Source of the DNA: Saprospiraceae bacterium
GTDB lineage: Bacteria > Bacteroidota > Bacteroidia > Chitinophagales > Saprospiraceae
Assembly (NCBI GenBank): GCA_016715245.1
Contig: JADKAS010000003.1
Location: forward strand, 310,001-374,000
Direction of reading: 5' to 3'
Length of the DNA stretch: 64,000 bases
Shown: positions 1 to 9,939 of the stretch, in pieces
Position numbering within the stretch: position 1 is the stretch's first letter
How the letters are laid out: each line of letters opens with the position of its first letter
Notes under the pieces: generated by a model
Database searches by the model: none
Seen by the model: the letters and a program-made list of their open reading frames with translations, nothing else
What the model was told of the DNA's origin: nothing
Position numbers and translations under genes: made by a program

Positions 1-1581
1 AGTATAATTATTGAAATTGATTTTTTCAAGTCCATATGGATTACCCAGCCACAATAAAACGCTTGCAGGTAACATACCAATTGAATCCAGAATGGTTATC
101 AATTTTTCACTCAAACCATATTTTTGTGTTGGCCTCACTTGTGTTAAAAAAGGTGCTGCAATAACTACATCATACCCTTTTAATTCTGAAATAATGCTTG
201 CCGTTTGTATGGTATCCAATTTTTGTTTGGGTATTTCAAAATGTTTGACTTCTCCATAATTAGATACCATTTTAAACAACTGATTTTCAGGTGTTGGTAA
301 AAGAGAAACAAGCGCAATTTTTAAATTTTTCGAATTAAGGGGAATTAATTTTTTATCATTTTTCAATAACGTAACTGAATGTTCTGCCAATGCACAATTA
401 ATAACTTGCGAAGTATAGGAATTCAAATCTTCAGTCAAATTTTCCAAATGAACAGGAGTATAATTATCAAGACCTACCCAACTTTTCGCCTTCAGAATTT
501 TTTTCACCTTAAAGTCAAGCCATGATGTGGTAAGTCTGCCATCTGCCAGGGCTTTTTTGATAGCCTCTACCGCAAGTGGAACATCCAAAAAAGTTTCAAT
601 AATATCATTACCTGCTATTAAAGCCCTGACGATGGCTTCACCCAGAGAAATATTTTTAATGACCCCCTGCATGTCCATCGCGTCTGTAAAAACAAGACCT
701 TCAAATCCCATTTCAATGCGCAATAACTGAGTTATGGTTTTTCGTGAAAGTGTAGACGGAATATTCTTTTCATCATCCAAAGCAGGAACGTATATGTGAG
801 CCGTCATTATACCCGAAAGCCCCTTTTTGATTAATGTTGAAAAGGGATACAGCTCATTTTCTTTCAATTTTTCCTTTGAAGCCAAGATAACAGGTATATC
901 GTGATGAGAATCAACATTGGTGTTACCGTGACCCGGAAAATGTTTGGCTGTACAAATAATATTATTTTCATGTAGCCCCTGAATCAGGGAAAATGCCTTT
1001 TCGGCAACATCCTCTTTATTTTCTCCAAATGACCTGAAATTAATGACCGGATTCAGAGGATTATTATTAATATCCACCACAGGAGCATAGTTGACATGAA
1101 CACCTAGTCTTTTACAGTGTTTTCCCAATTCTCTTCCCATAGCGGTCAGCCATTCTTTATCTTTTGTTATGGCTCCCAGACTCATGGCATAAGGAAAACG
1201 AACCGTACTGTCAAGACGCATTGCCGTTCCCCATTCAAAATCCTGTCCAATCAATAATGGTATGTCTGATTTTGACTGTAATAAATTAACAATCTCAACC
1301 TGACGTGTTGGACTACCTGCAAAAAAAACCAGACCTCCGATTTTGTATTTCTCTATCCATTCCATCAATAATGGAACATCATGAGGTTTTCCGGAATAAT
1401 TACCTCTCGGCATCAGTAATTGTCCAATTTTCTGATCCTGCGTCATGGACATAAAAACAGAATCAACCCAATCTTTATCGTAATCGCTGAGAAAAGAGGG
1501 CTGCACCTGTGAAAACACTTTTTGGTTGAGAAATAAAGTAACCAGGATGCAACAAAAACTAATTATATTTTTTGCCACCAT
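1..1581 (-). CDS. Glycoside hydrolase family 3 protein (beta-N-acetylhexosaminidase-like), C-terminus cut by window edge
   Basis: Reading the minus strand from an ATG at 1581 gives an open frame running off the left edge (about 527 residues visible). Residues 1-25 form a signal peptide ending in FSQ, so the enzyme is exported. The GH3 catalytic domain follows, with the KHFPGHG signature near residue 210 and FTDAMDM near residue 299, which holds the likely nucleophile Asp. The family hydrolyses beta-linked N-acetylglucosamine or glucosides. The KHFPGHG pattern is most typical of NagZ-like peptidoglycan-recycling or chitin-related enzymes. The start codon shares one base with the TAA of the upstream barrel gene, so the two are translationally coupled. 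Many Bacteroidota homologues carry a C-terminal beta-lactamase-like domain; whether this one does lies outside the window. Confidence 0.88.
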   Translation of the reverse strand, partial: MVAKNIISFCCILVTLFLNQKVFSQVQPSFLSDYDKDWVDSVFMSMTQDQKIGQLLMPRGNYSGKPHDVPLLMEWIEKYKIGGLVFFAGSPTRQVEIVNLLQSKSDIPLLIGQDFEWGTAMRLDSTVRFPYAMSLGAITKDKEWLTAMGRELGKHCKRLGVHVNYAPVVDINNNPLNPVINFRSFGENKEDVAEKAFSLIQGLHENNIICTAKHFPGHGNTNVDSHHDIPVILASKEKLKENELYPFSTLIKKGLSGIMTAHIYVPALDDEKNIPSTLSRKTITQLLRIEMGFEGLVFTDAMDMQGVIKNISLGEAIVRALIAGNDIIETFLDVPLAVEAIKKALADGRLTTSWLDFKVKKILKAKSWVGLDNYTPVHLENLTEDLNSYTSQVINCALAEHSVTLLKNDKKLIPLNSKNLKIALVSLLPTPENQLFKMVSNYGEVKHFEIPKQKLDTIQTASIISELKGYDVVIAAPFLTQVRPTQKYGLSEKLITILDSIGMLPASVLLWLGNPYGLEKINFNNYT

Positions 1582-2891
1582 TAAAAAGACACGTTTAATC
1601 CCCCCCGGAAATTTGCCAACTTTTGATCGAATATGTCAAAAGCACCTAAAAAATTGTCCGTAGCCAAATAAAAAGAAACAGGGTTTATTTTTATATTGAC
1701 CAATGTTCCAATATTGAACAAATTTCCATTAGTAACGCTATAACTTAACCCCGTTTCAACCCATTTCCATCTTCTGGTGGCCGCCAGAGATAATTGTGCA
1801 TTTGATTTTACAAATGATCTATGAAAACGCAATAATCCGTTAAATGACCACTTCTCATTCATTTCATAGGTCGCTCCCAGAAAAAATCTATTGTTTAAAG
1901 AGGTTGTATATTTTTCATCAATTGTTGTAAACGGGATCAATTGACTTAATGAGTCTGTAAAATTAAAACCGGTTGTATCATTGATATAAGTGATGGGGTC
2001 AATACCATCAAATGTAAAATTACCTTTACTTATATAATTTCTGGGTAAAAAGGTCCATGTAATAAAACCCAAATCTAATGCTGACCAGAAAATATTAATT
2101 TTTTTACTTAATTCCATATTCATCCCGATATCAAAAGCCAAACCCGTATTGTTGTAAAACAAATGATCAAAATTTAATCCCGACGGATTTAATGTAATAT
2201 CGGTAATATCATTTAATATTAATGCCGAACTGCTTCTGATACTATAATCCACATCAAATTCCCATTGATAAAAATCACTTTTTGTTCTATAATTGATAGT
2301 AGGTTCGTCTGTTCGAAAATTGCTGACCCCAAATAATAATTTGGCTTTCAGACCAATGGTAAATCTGCTAATCTTTTTTTGGGCACCAAGATAAATTTCG
2401 TTATAGGTAAGAAAATCCAAAACCGGACCAATAGAAAGTGTTTGGTTAATATAAGGACCATTTCCATTCGCCACCAACTTCAGAACATCACTTGTGTAAG
2501 TAAGAGATACTCCGTTCCGAAAAGCATGACCGGCCATAAAAAACCACTTTCCAGCTTTACATCCAAAATCAATCGTATGTATATCAACATTTGCAGACAA
2601 AAGATTCAGATCATTTACGCTGTTTTGCCAACCATCAGGACGTATATACCTGTTACCATCAATATTTTTTTTTGTAAGTTGATTAAAGGTAGGTCCGTCT
2701 GTTAATATTTCAAATCGCAAATTACCTAAAGAAAGATTCCAGGTTTTTTCAAGGTTGGCTGCGGGATTGATAAAAGTCTGCTGCATTGTTTTACCCAATC
2801 CTAATAGCCCGACATCCTGTGTATTTGCTGTAATACTTGTTTTGCACACAACTAAAACAAGAATAAAAAATGTATATAATCTCTTTTGCAT
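1581..2891 (-). CDS. Outer-membrane beta-barrel protein (DUF5723-like)
   Basis: This 436-residue protein has a signal peptide (about residues 1-24) and then many short alternating hydrophobic/polar strands typical of an outer-membrane barrel, ending in FRGGLNVSF with the terminal Phe favoured by the Bam machinery. The overall pattern, including an early NPA motif after LLGLGKTMQQTF, resembles the Bacteroidota DUF5723 family, whose function is unknown. It lies between a lipoprotein gene (27 bases upstream) and the GH3 gene, with which it overlaps by one base, so it is probably co-expressed with envelope functions. The family name is from pattern recognition; the barrel call itself is more secure. 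Confidence 0.7.
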   Translation of the reverse strand: MQKRLYTFFILVLVVCKTSITANTQDVGLLGLGKTMQQTFINPAANLEKTWNLSLGNLRFEILTDGPTFNQLTKKNIDGNRYIRPDGWQNSVNDLNLLSANVDIHTIDFGCKAGKWFFMAGHAFRNGVSLTYTSDVLKLVANGNGPYINQTLSIGPVLDFLTYNEIYLGAQKKISRFTIGLKAKLLFGVSNFRTDEPTINYRTKSDFYQWEFDVDYSIRSSSALILNDITDITLNPSGLNFDHLFYNNTGLAFDIGMNMELSKKINIFWSALDLGFITWTFLPRNYISKGNFTFDGIDPITYINDTTGFNFTDSLSQLIPFTTIDEKYTTSLNNRFFLGATYEMNEKWSFNGLLRFHRSFVKSNAQLSLAATRRWKWVETGLSYSVTNGNLFNIGTLVNIKINPVSFYLATDNFLGAFDIFDQKLANFRGGLNVSF

Positions 2892-2917
2892 GTATCCAGT
2901 TGTATATAGTTTGTAAT

Positions 2918-4447
2918 TTATTTTTTATAGTCAATCAATGCTCCCAACTGAAACAAAAGGCCATTATTATCATACATCCAAACCGAATTACTATCTTTTC
3001 CGTCAAGGGAGTTGATTTTACCTACGACGGCAATAAAACTGGCTTTCTTAAGAATTTCAATAGCTTCCTTTTCAAGCTGTATTGCCATGTTTTTGGGTAC
3101 ACCTTTCAATACTCTGCCCTGACTATCCAATCCGGGAGATGGTAAAAAAAGTTTATCCTTGTTTATTAAAGTAAATACTGGATTTTTACTTGCATCAAGA
3201 AAAAAAATATCCGCAGAGAGGTCCATTGGAAAGGTGTTTTCAAAAGTCATTTTAAAACCGATTTTTTCAACTCCTTTCAAAATTGCCGGGTCAAATGTTA
3301 CAGTATCCGTCACTACCAAATCATTAACAGATCCATGTAAAGGAACTTCTGCCGCTACGTTGATGACATAATAACTGTTTTCATCAGCAAATCCATTTAT
3401 TGAAGTGTCTTTTTCCGCATTTATTTCAGCAGAAATATCATATTCTATGGTTTTTGTTTTTTCATTAAATATGTCTCTGATGTTTGAATTGTTTCTGTCA
3501 AATGAAAAATACGTAGTTTTGGTTTTGCCGATTTCATTTAAAAAAGGATAATTAAAATCAACTCCTTTCTGAACAAATTCGCTTTCAAGATTGACTCTGT
3601 TTCCCGTTATAGACGTAAGCTCCATTCTATTAACTTTGGATCGCACCGGAAAACCAAATGAATTGTCTACAATAATACTAACCTTAGGGTTTTCAAAATC
3701 AAACGTACCTGATATCCATTTGTCAAATAAGTTGATATCAATCAAACTTCCTGAAACAGGAGATATATGATATCCTATATACCCTTCCAGATAGGCAAAT
3801 TTAATTACATCAAAATAAAATTCAACTCTGTCAAGCACTATTTTTTCCCCATTACTTTTTATGGCTTCGTAATAAATATTTAAGTCGTTTTGGGTGCTTC
3901 TCATTTCATATCCATCTACACTAATTCTCTCACTCAAAAGTTTTGAGGGTGAATTTCCTGCGGATGGCATGCTGAAAACCTGTTCAAAAGGTTTATTGTT
4001 TTTAAATAAATTTAAAAACACCATTTTTACAGTTACATCTTCCTGTTCATTATGTTCCAAATAAAAATTTAGTTTGGTATCTCTGAATACCGCTTTTTTG
4101 ATATTTGGACTATTTTTAAATGGAACAGGAAAAGAAAATAATGTATCCGGAATAGGAAATCCTACGGTACCGGGATATGGAGGAAAAAAATTAAACATAC
4201 TTCGTCTTAACACTTCACCGTTATAAAACAGTGTGGCTTTACCTGTTTGATCTACTTTTAAGCTTACATTACCTGTAGCGTTTTCCGCCAGATATTTTAT
4301 TGTGGCACTTGTATTGACCAAAGGTATTGCTAATTGATACGTTTGATCACCTATATCAAAAGACCCTTCATCATCAAACTGAGAACAGGCACTTACCATT
4401 AAAATGACAATAAACAAAAATAAAGTATGGTGACAGAGTGATTTCAT
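2918..4447 (-). CDS. Predicted lipoprotein of unknown function
   Basis: The 509-residue product begins with a hydrophobic segment and a lipobox VSAC with the lipidated Cys at residue 21, so it should be anchored in the outer or inner membrane. The rest is rich in beta-strand-like stretches with no catalytic motif that I recognise. The start lies 2 bases after the stop of the metallo-hydrolase gene, and the barrel gene follows 27 bases later, so a lipoprotein plus barrel pair is a plausible envelope unit. I cannot assign a function. Confidence 0.72.
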   Translation of the reverse strand: MKSLCHHTLFLFIVILMVSACSQFDDEGSFDIGDQTYQLAIPLVNTSATIKYLAENATGNVSLKVDQTGKATLFYNGEVLRRSMFNFFPPYPGTVGFPIPDTLFSFPVPFKNSPNIKKAVFRDTKLNFYLEHNEQEDVTVKMVFLNLFKNNKPFEQVFSMPSAGNSPSKLLSERISVDGYEMRSTQNDLNIYYEAIKSNGEKIVLDRVEFYFDVIKFAYLEGYIGYHISPVSGSLIDINLFDKWISGTFDFENPKVSIIVDNSFGFPVRSKVNRMELTSITGNRVNLESEFVQKGVDFNYPFLNEIGKTKTTYFSFDRNNSNIRDIFNEKTKTIEYDISAEINAEKDTSINGFADENSYYVINVAAEVPLHGSVNDLVVTDTVTFDPAILKGVEKIGFKMTFENTFPMDLSADIFFLDASKNPVFTLINKDKLFLPSPGLDSQGRVLKGVPKNMAIQLEKEAIEILKKASFIAVVGKINSLDGKDSNSVWMYDNNGLLFQLGALIDYKK

Positions 4448-4449
4448 CC

Positions 4450-5859
4450 TTACAGAATTATGGTTTCATTTTTGAATGGAATATAAATGTCCTGAAATCC
4501 TTTTGTAAACAAAAAGTTTTTAAAATTGACCTGTGTGTCTTCTTCTCCATGCACTAAAAAAACCTTTTTTACCCTTCCTTTTTGATTTTTAATAAAATGA
4601 GCCATTTCATTTTTATCACCATGTGCAGAAAACGAATCCATTATTTCAACATCAGCCAACACCTGCTTTTCCTCAAAAAAGATGTTTATTGTTTTGGCTC
4701 CGTTTCTTAGTTGCCCACCCGGAGTTTCAGGAGTACAATACCCTACGATTAAAAAAGTATTTTGAGGATTTTCAATATTGTTAAAAAGATGATGCTTCAC
4801 TCTTCCTGCGTTCATCATTCCTGCTGCAGATATGATGATCATAGGTTTTTTAGAACTGTTTAACGCTTTCGAATCATTTACTTCTTTAATATATCTCAAT
4901 CTGTTAAAACCAAATGGGTTTTCATCATGCAATAAATAATCCACAAGTTCTTTATTAAAACACTCAGGGTGATCTCTGTAAATGGCTGTAACATTAACGG
5001 CTAAAGGACTGTCCACGACTATGTCTATCGGAGGTAGTACACCTTGATTTTCCAGTTTATCCAGCATGTAAACCAATTCCTGAGTCCTGCCAAGACTGAA
5101 TGCAGGAATAATGAGTTTTCCTTTCTTTTTAATACAGGTATGGGTAATAATATCAAGGAATTTCTGAATTTGTTCTGGTTCAGATTCATGTACTCTATCC
5201 CCATACGTTGATTCACAAATCAGATAATCTACTTTGGGCATCGGCTGAGGGTTTTTTAGGATCGGTCTTTCCGGTCGCCCGATATCTCCGGTAAAACCAA
5301 TCATCGTTTCCTTTCCGTTTTCTTTAATCTTAAGGGAAACAGTGGCACTACCCAATATATGACCGGCATCTGTGAAATAAAAAGACACATTCTGGTTTAT
5401 TTTAATCCATTTCTGGTAGGGAAAACCATCAAAATGTGACATGGCTACCATGGTATCACCTTCTGTATATAAAGGTTGACGAACTTTTTTAAAATCCTTT
5501 TTCCTTTTTTTAAATAATTTGGTATTAAAATAGTTAACGTCATCTTCCTGAATTTTTGCTGAATCAAGAAGCATGACTCCACAAAGATTTCTGGTTGCAT
5601 AAGTACAATAAATCCGGCCCCTGAATCCATCTTTAACAAGTTTAGGCAAACGACCCGAATGGTCTATGTGGGCATGGGACAAAATGACACAATCCAACTC
5701 TTTCGGATCAAATAACCATTCATTGTTCCAGTTCCAAATATCTTCCCCACGCCCCTGAAACAGACCACAGTCAAGAAGTATCTTGTATCCATTGTCAAGT
5801 TCAATAAGATGAGAACTGCCGGTTACATATTTTGCGGCTCCACAAAATTTTATTTTCAT
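4450..5859 (-). CDS. MBL-fold beta-CASP metallo-hydrolase (RNase J/CPSF-like)
   Basis: The N-terminus carries the metallo-beta-lactamase signature HAHIDH (His62, His64, Asp66, His67) for two zinc ions. It is followed by the TGDIGR segment, the ESTYGDR motif that opens the beta-CASP insert, and a late SFSAHGD motif typical of the RNA-specificity domain. At 469 residues it matches the family that includes archaeal/eukaryotic CPSF-like nucleases and bacterial YSH1-type proteins. It probably cleaves RNA in the cytoplasm; there is no signal peptide. It sits 12 bases downstream of the hexapeptide-repeat gene in the same operon. Substrate is unknown. Confidence 0.88.
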   Translation of the reverse strand: MKIKFCGAAKYVTGSSHLIELDNGYKILLDCGLFQGRGEDIWNWNNEWLFDPKELDCVILSHAHIDHSGRLPKLVKDGFRGRIYCTYATRNLCGVMLLDSAKIQEDDVNYFNTKLFKKRKKDFKKVRQPLYTEGDTMVAMSHFDGFPYQKWIKINQNVSFYFTDAGHILGSATVSLKIKENGKETMIGFTGDIGRPERPILKNPQPMPKVDYLICESTYGDRVHESEPEQIQKFLDIITHTCIKKKGKLIIPAFSLGRTQELVYMLDKLENQGVLPPIDIVVDSPLAVNVTAIYRDHPECFNKELVDYLLHDENPFGFNRLRYIKEVNDSKALNSSKKPMIIISAAGMMNAGRVKHHLFNNIENPQNTFLIVGYCTPETPGGQLRNGAKTINIFFEEKQVLADVEIMDSFSAHGDKNEMAHFIKNQKGRVKKVFLVHGEEDTQVNFKNFLFTKGFQDIYIPFKNETIIL

Positions 5860-5871
5860 TGGTAGAATATT

Positions 5872-6393
5872 TTAAGTGTTTTGATCTTTGAACCAGGAAG
5901 AATACATAACGTAATTATTCGCAATTCTTTCAATTTCCCCCTTGGTAAGTTCAGGGCTGATATCTTTTATTTTCTTCGCCGGTACCCCACCGAAAATAAC
6001 CCCTGAGGGTATATGGGTATGTTGGGTGACCACGCTTCCTGCTGCAATAATGGTATTACTCTCTATGATGCAACCATCCATTACGATGGCACCCATGCCA
6101 ATTAATACATTGTCATGCACTGTACACCCATGTACAATGGCATTATGGCCAATAGAAACCTGATTGCCGATATTTGTTGGAAATTTTTGATAAGTACAAT
6201 GAATGACAGCTCCATCCTGTATATTTACTTTGTTTCCTATTTTGATATAGTGTACATCTCCTCTTAGTACAGCATTAAACCAAATGCTGCAATCATCTCC
6301 TAATATCACATCACCAACTATGGTAACGTTGTCAGCTAAAAAACAATTTTTACCAAATTGGGGATGTTTATTATTTACCGGTTTTATAATCAT
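5872..6393 (-). CDS. Gamma-carbonic-anhydrase family hexapeptide-repeat protein
   Basis: This 173-residue protein consists almost wholly of left-handed beta-helix hexapeptide repeats. Three His residues (65 in GAVIH, 83 and 88 in IGHNAIVHGC) sit where gamma-class carbonic anhydrases bind metal. The family (PaaY, YrdA, CaiE-like) forms trimers. Carbonic anhydrase activity is plausible but many members have no proven substrate. It is the first gene of the minus-strand run down to the left edge. Confidence 0.86.
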   Translation of the reverse strand: MIIKPVNNKHPQFGKNCFLADNVTIVGDVILGDDCSIWFNAVLRGDVHYIKIGNKVNIQDGAVIHCTYQKFPTNIGNQVSIGHNAIVHGCTVHDNVLIGMGAIVMDGCIIESNTIIAAGSVVTQHTHIPSGVIFGGVPAKKIKDISPELTKGEIERIANNYVMYSSWFKDQNT

Positions 6394-6436
6394 AATTTAT
6401 GTTAAAAAGCAAAAATACACAAATAGTATGAATGTT

Positions 6437-6478
6437 AAAAAAAAAGCCTTTGTCACATGGCGACAAAGGCTTTTTTTA
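6437..6478 (-). terminator. Rho-independent terminator after the T9SS-sorted protein gene
   Basis: A stem pairing AGCCTTTGTC with GACAAAGGCT is flanked by an A-run on the left and a T-run on the right, so it can end transcription on either strand. It lies 16 bases beyond the stop of the minus-strand gene at 6494 and between the two minus-strand units. Confidence 0.85.
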
Positions 6479-6493
6479 TTTGACATTTATATA

Positions 6494-7192
6494 TTAAACA
6501 CCATCAATGTTTTTACTTAACCTCACTGTTTTAATTACCTTATTTTTTGCATCCAGTAATCTTACCATATAAATACCTTTTTTCAATTCACTGATGTCGT
6601 GGTTAGCATTATTGTAATGGAAAAGTGTTTTTACCTCTTTACCAAGTACATTATAAATAACAATTTTATTAACTTGAGATGAATTGGAAACTTGAAAATA
6701 TTCAGATGCCGGATTAGGATAAACCTTAATTGCGTTGAAACTGACATCCTTAGCAGATGTCGTACATGCATACAAATTGATAGGAATTTCTCTTATTAAT
6801 TGTGTAAAGTTTTTGTCTCCATACAATTTTAAAGTTACCCTTCCTGTTCCATCTTCGCCTTTCGGGAAAAATCCTATTTCAAAAACGTGATTTCCCTGAC
6901 CCATTATGTTAGGGTTACTTGGGCTACTCTGTTTTGCGTTATAATCGTAACACGTAAATAAATCGCATAATTGTATCTGCCAGTCCTCTCTGACATTTGC
7001 AAATTCCATTTTCCAGTAAACAGTATATGTAGTGTCGTTTAAAACGGAAATATTTAATTTTTGCTTATCATAATTGGCAGGATCCTGACAATTGGCAACA
7101 ACTAGACTGTACGGTTCCGGGTTATAGGTCAGCTGTGCTTGTGACACATAAACCAAACCAACAAACAATAAAGTGTATATAAATTTTACCAT
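6494..7192 (-). CDS. Secreted protein with T9SS type A sorting domain
   Basis: From ATG 7192 the product is 232 residues, starting with a signal peptide (MVKFIYTLLFVGLVYVSQA). A 15-residue longer frame begins at 7237, but that leader is charged and spoils the signal peptide, so the internal ATG is preferred. The middle 130 residues are a beta-rich domain I do not recognise. The last 70 residues have the T9SS type A pattern: VYPNPASEYF, then IYNVLGKEV, then ISELKKGIYMVRL. This domain directs export across the outer membrane and is normally removed by PorU. A small 6-bp hairpin lies at 7206-7222 in the presumed 5' leader. Confidence 0.82.
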   Translation of the reverse strand: MVKFIYTLLFVGLVYVSQAQLTYNPEPYSLVVANCQDPANYDKQKLNISVLNDTTYTVYWKMEFANVREDWQIQLCDLFTCYDYNAKQSSPSNPNIMGQGNHVFEIGFFPKGEDGTGRVTLKLYGDKNFTQLIREIPINLYACTTSAKDVSFNAIKVYPNPASEYFQVSNSSQVNKIVIYNVLGKEVKTLFHYNNANHDISELKKGIYMVRLLDAKNKVIKTVRLSKNIDGV

Positions 7193-7416
7193 ATGAAATA
7201 TTTTATATTCCTTTCGGGAATAGTTATTCGGGTGCAAGATACTATAAAAAAATTTCTAAATCTTATTTCTAATTATAATTTTCACTTTTTTAAAGATTTA
7301 TTAACGATTTAACACAATAAATGTCGTAATATTGCATTGTTGATTATTTTTTCTTACGATTTTAATATATAAGCGTAATATTACCTTAATTTTTTACTTA
7401 ATAAAATCAATTACCA

Positions 7417-8876
7417 ATGAAGCAGTTTTTACTCATTTTTTTATTATTATTGTCAGGCTTTACTTCCTACGGACAACTTGAATCCGGTACTTTATTGCCC
7501 GGTAATATAAGGACTACAGACATTAAAGGAGACTCGGTAGATGTATTTAAATGGCTGGCAGAAGGCAAAACAGTTGTTCTGGATATTTTTGCTACCTGGT
7601 GTGGACCTTGCTGGAGTTTTCACAATTCCGGTTACCTCAAACAACTTCATGAACAATACGGACCTCAAGGAACTGATGAGTTGCGAATTGTGGCAATCGA
7701 AAGTGATGGAACAACAGCGGAATCAGAATTATATAATTCAGCACTAGGCAATTGGACGACAGGTGTAAAATACCCAATAGTTAATAACCACACTTTTTCA
7801 AGTTTGCTTAAAATAAGTTTTTTTCCTACACTTTATATTATCAGACCAAACAAGAGAGTATTTGAAGTAGGAAGTTACAGGGGTAATAACGAAGTATGGC
7901 AAAAAGCAATGTTTCCTAAAAAACCTATTGATCTGTTGACTATTTCTGGCATGACGTCAAGAACTTTCTGTAACAATGCATCATTTGATCAAAAACCGAC
8001 ATTGCTGAATCTGGGTAGTGAAGATATTACAAGTTTAAAGCGGATTTCATAAGAAATGGACAGGTACAACAAGTATCCAATGCAGCCGCCATTCCTGTTT
8101 TTTCTGAAATCAAATTGCCTCTTCCGAATATTTCGCAATTTAGCGTGACGACATTGTTTGAAGCCATTGTAAAAGAAATAAATGGAAATCCTTTGCCGGA
8201 AAATGAACAATTAAAGTTCACTTCAACATATCTCAGACCGGTTGTTGAAACAGATGCATATCGTATCTTGTTTACAACTGACTTTTATCCCGGAGAAATT
8301 ACCTGGGAATTAAAGGATAATAAAGGAAAATCCATTCTCAAAAATACGTATAACCCTGGTCCTGGTCAATTCGGAAGTGGAGGTGAAGATGCTCACAAAA
8401 CTTTTACCCACGACATTCTTCTTGAAGAGACAGACATTTCTTGTCTGACATTGTCAATCTCTGACACAGGTCAGGATGGACTGACTTCTTTTAATCCAAA
8501 TGTTAATCCAGTACCCGGTGTCGAAATTCAAAAAATTGACGGAACTGTTATCAAACCAAAAATGGACAGCGATTATACGTTTACATCAACAAGAAATATT
8601 TTGACAAAATTTATACTTTCTTCAAATGCAACTGAAGTGGTAGCGGATAAATTCAGCATCTTCCCTAATCCAACCAGTGGAATTCTTAATATTTCCAATA
8701 GTTTTGAAGATTTTACCGATTACACAATCCATGTTACCGATATGATGGGAAAACAGATAACTCCTACGTATCAAAATGTTAATTTTGTTGATATCACAAA
8801 TTTTAATGCAGGTATTTATTTTATAAACATCTTTACAGATAAAGGAAATGCCGCCTTTAAGTTCATGAAACAATAA
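7417..8876 (+). pseudogene. T9SS-sorted secreted thioredoxin (TlpA-like), interrupted by one frameshift
   Basis: Two adjacent frames make one protein. The first (7417-8052) encodes a signal peptide (1-19), a thioredoxin fold with WCGPC at residues 61-65 and a cis-Pro loop in SFFPTLYII. The second, open from at least 8040 to 8876, carries a beta domain and a C-terminal T9SS type A domain starting IFPNPTSGIL. Moving -1 at TTTAAAG (8034-8040) joins SLK directly to ADFIRNG without losing a residue and gives a 486-residue protein of normal architecture. Inserting one A in the AAA run has the same effect, so a sequencing indel is likely. If the shift is real, the short form is a 211-residue periplasmic thioredoxin without an export domain. 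Expected role: extracellular thiol-disulfide chemistry. Confidence 0.8.
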
Positions 8877-8896
8877 TCTGAAAATATAACAAATTC

Positions 8897-8932
8897 AAAA
8901 AGCCATCCGGGCAAGTTTCGGGTGGCTTTTTT
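8897..8932 (+). terminator. Rho-independent terminator after the T9SS thioredoxin gene
   Basis: AAAAAGCCATCCG pairs with CGGGTGGCTTTTT (one G-T pair) around a 9-base loop and is followed by a T-run, about 20 bases after the stop codon at 8876. Confidence 0.85.
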
Positions 8933-8959
8933 ACATTAAAAACGTTAAATAAATTCCTG

Positions 8960-9853
8960 TTGAATATCCAGATTTATAATGATATCTTGCTGATTATCAA
9001 TCCAAATTCCGGTCATAAAAATGCAAATAGTCTCATTCAATTTGTAAAAAAAAATGTTCCTGATCTGGATTTTTTTATTCCCGAAAATGGAGATGAAGCG
9101 ACCATACTTCTTGAAGATAAAATAGAGCGTTACAGTGTTTTTATTCTTGCAGGTGGTGATGGAACTATCAACCGGGCTTTGCCCTTTTTTTTAGGCAGGA
9201 AAGATAAAATATTGTGCATTTTTCCATTGGGTTCGGGAAATGGTTTTGCCAGAGAAATGGGTTTTACAACCGACTTTGTACAACTTTTATCCCACATTCA
9301 AAAAAGGGAATCTCTATCCGTTGATGTCGTCAAAATTAATGACCATTACAGTATTAATGTGGCAGGAATAGGATTGGACGGGTATATTGCACATCTGTTC
9401 AGCCGGGAAAAAACAAGAGGTTTAATGAAATATGTATTTCTGACCCTGAAATCTTTGTTTTCTTACCGCCCTTTTACATCAACAGTTCAAGTCAATGGTC
9501 ATATTTATCAGGGTAGTTTTCTGGGCATTTCGATTGCCAATAACCGTCAGTTTGGAAACAATGCATATATTGCACCTGAAGCAATACCAAATGATGGATT
9601 ATTTGATATCATCATGATTAGACCATTTCCTTTTTATTACTATCCGATATTTTTTTATAAGTTGTTTGCCGGTACCCTGACCGCAAACAAATATCTGATT
9701 ATACAACAATCCAATAACCAGGCTGAAATAAAAACAAATTATCAGTTTGCACATGTTGACGGAGAATCCGTAATTTGCAAAGGAAATGTTTTGATAGAAA
9801 TGATACCTCAGACTGTTCAGATATTGAAAACTAAAAAAACTGAGCTTCTGTAA
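8960..9853 (+). CDS. Diacylglycerol-kinase family lipid kinase (YegS/BmrU-like)
   Basis: The 297-residue protein begins with the NPNSG loop (residues 14-18) and carries the nucleotide-binding motif GGDGT at 65-69 and GSGNGFARE near 97, all hallmarks of the DAGK catalytic family. It is predicted to phosphorylate a lipid such as diacylglycerol or a sphingoid base at the inner membrane. The start is TTG at 8960; no ATG lies upstream in frame, and starting later would remove the first strand before NPNSG. It follows the terminator at 8932, so it probably has its own promoter. Confidence 0.88.
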   Translation: MNIQIYNDILLIINPNSGHKNANSLIQFVKKNVPDLDFFIPENGDEATILLEDKIERYSVFILAGGDGTINRALPFFLGRKDKILCIFPLGSGNGFAREMGFTTDFVQLLSHIQKRESLSVDVVKINDHYSINVAGIGLDGYIAHLFSREKTRGLMKYVFLTLKSLFSYRPFTSTVQVNGHIYQGSFLGISIANNRQFGNNAYIAPEAIPNDGLFDIIMIRPFPFYYYPIFFYKLFAGTLTANKYLIIQQSNNQAEIKTNYQFAHVDGESVICKGNVLIEMIPQTVQILKTKKTELL

Positions 9854-9939
9854 ACCTTTTGTTTATAAAATAAAAGAAAAAACTTCATTTATATTTAATT
9901 AATCAATAAACATTTGAAAAAACGTGGTGTTACGACCCC

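Noticed and set aside
2379..2705. Plus-strand frame of 108 codons opposite the outer-membrane barrel gene
   Set aside because: Shadow of the minus-strand gene with a low-complexity, basic product.
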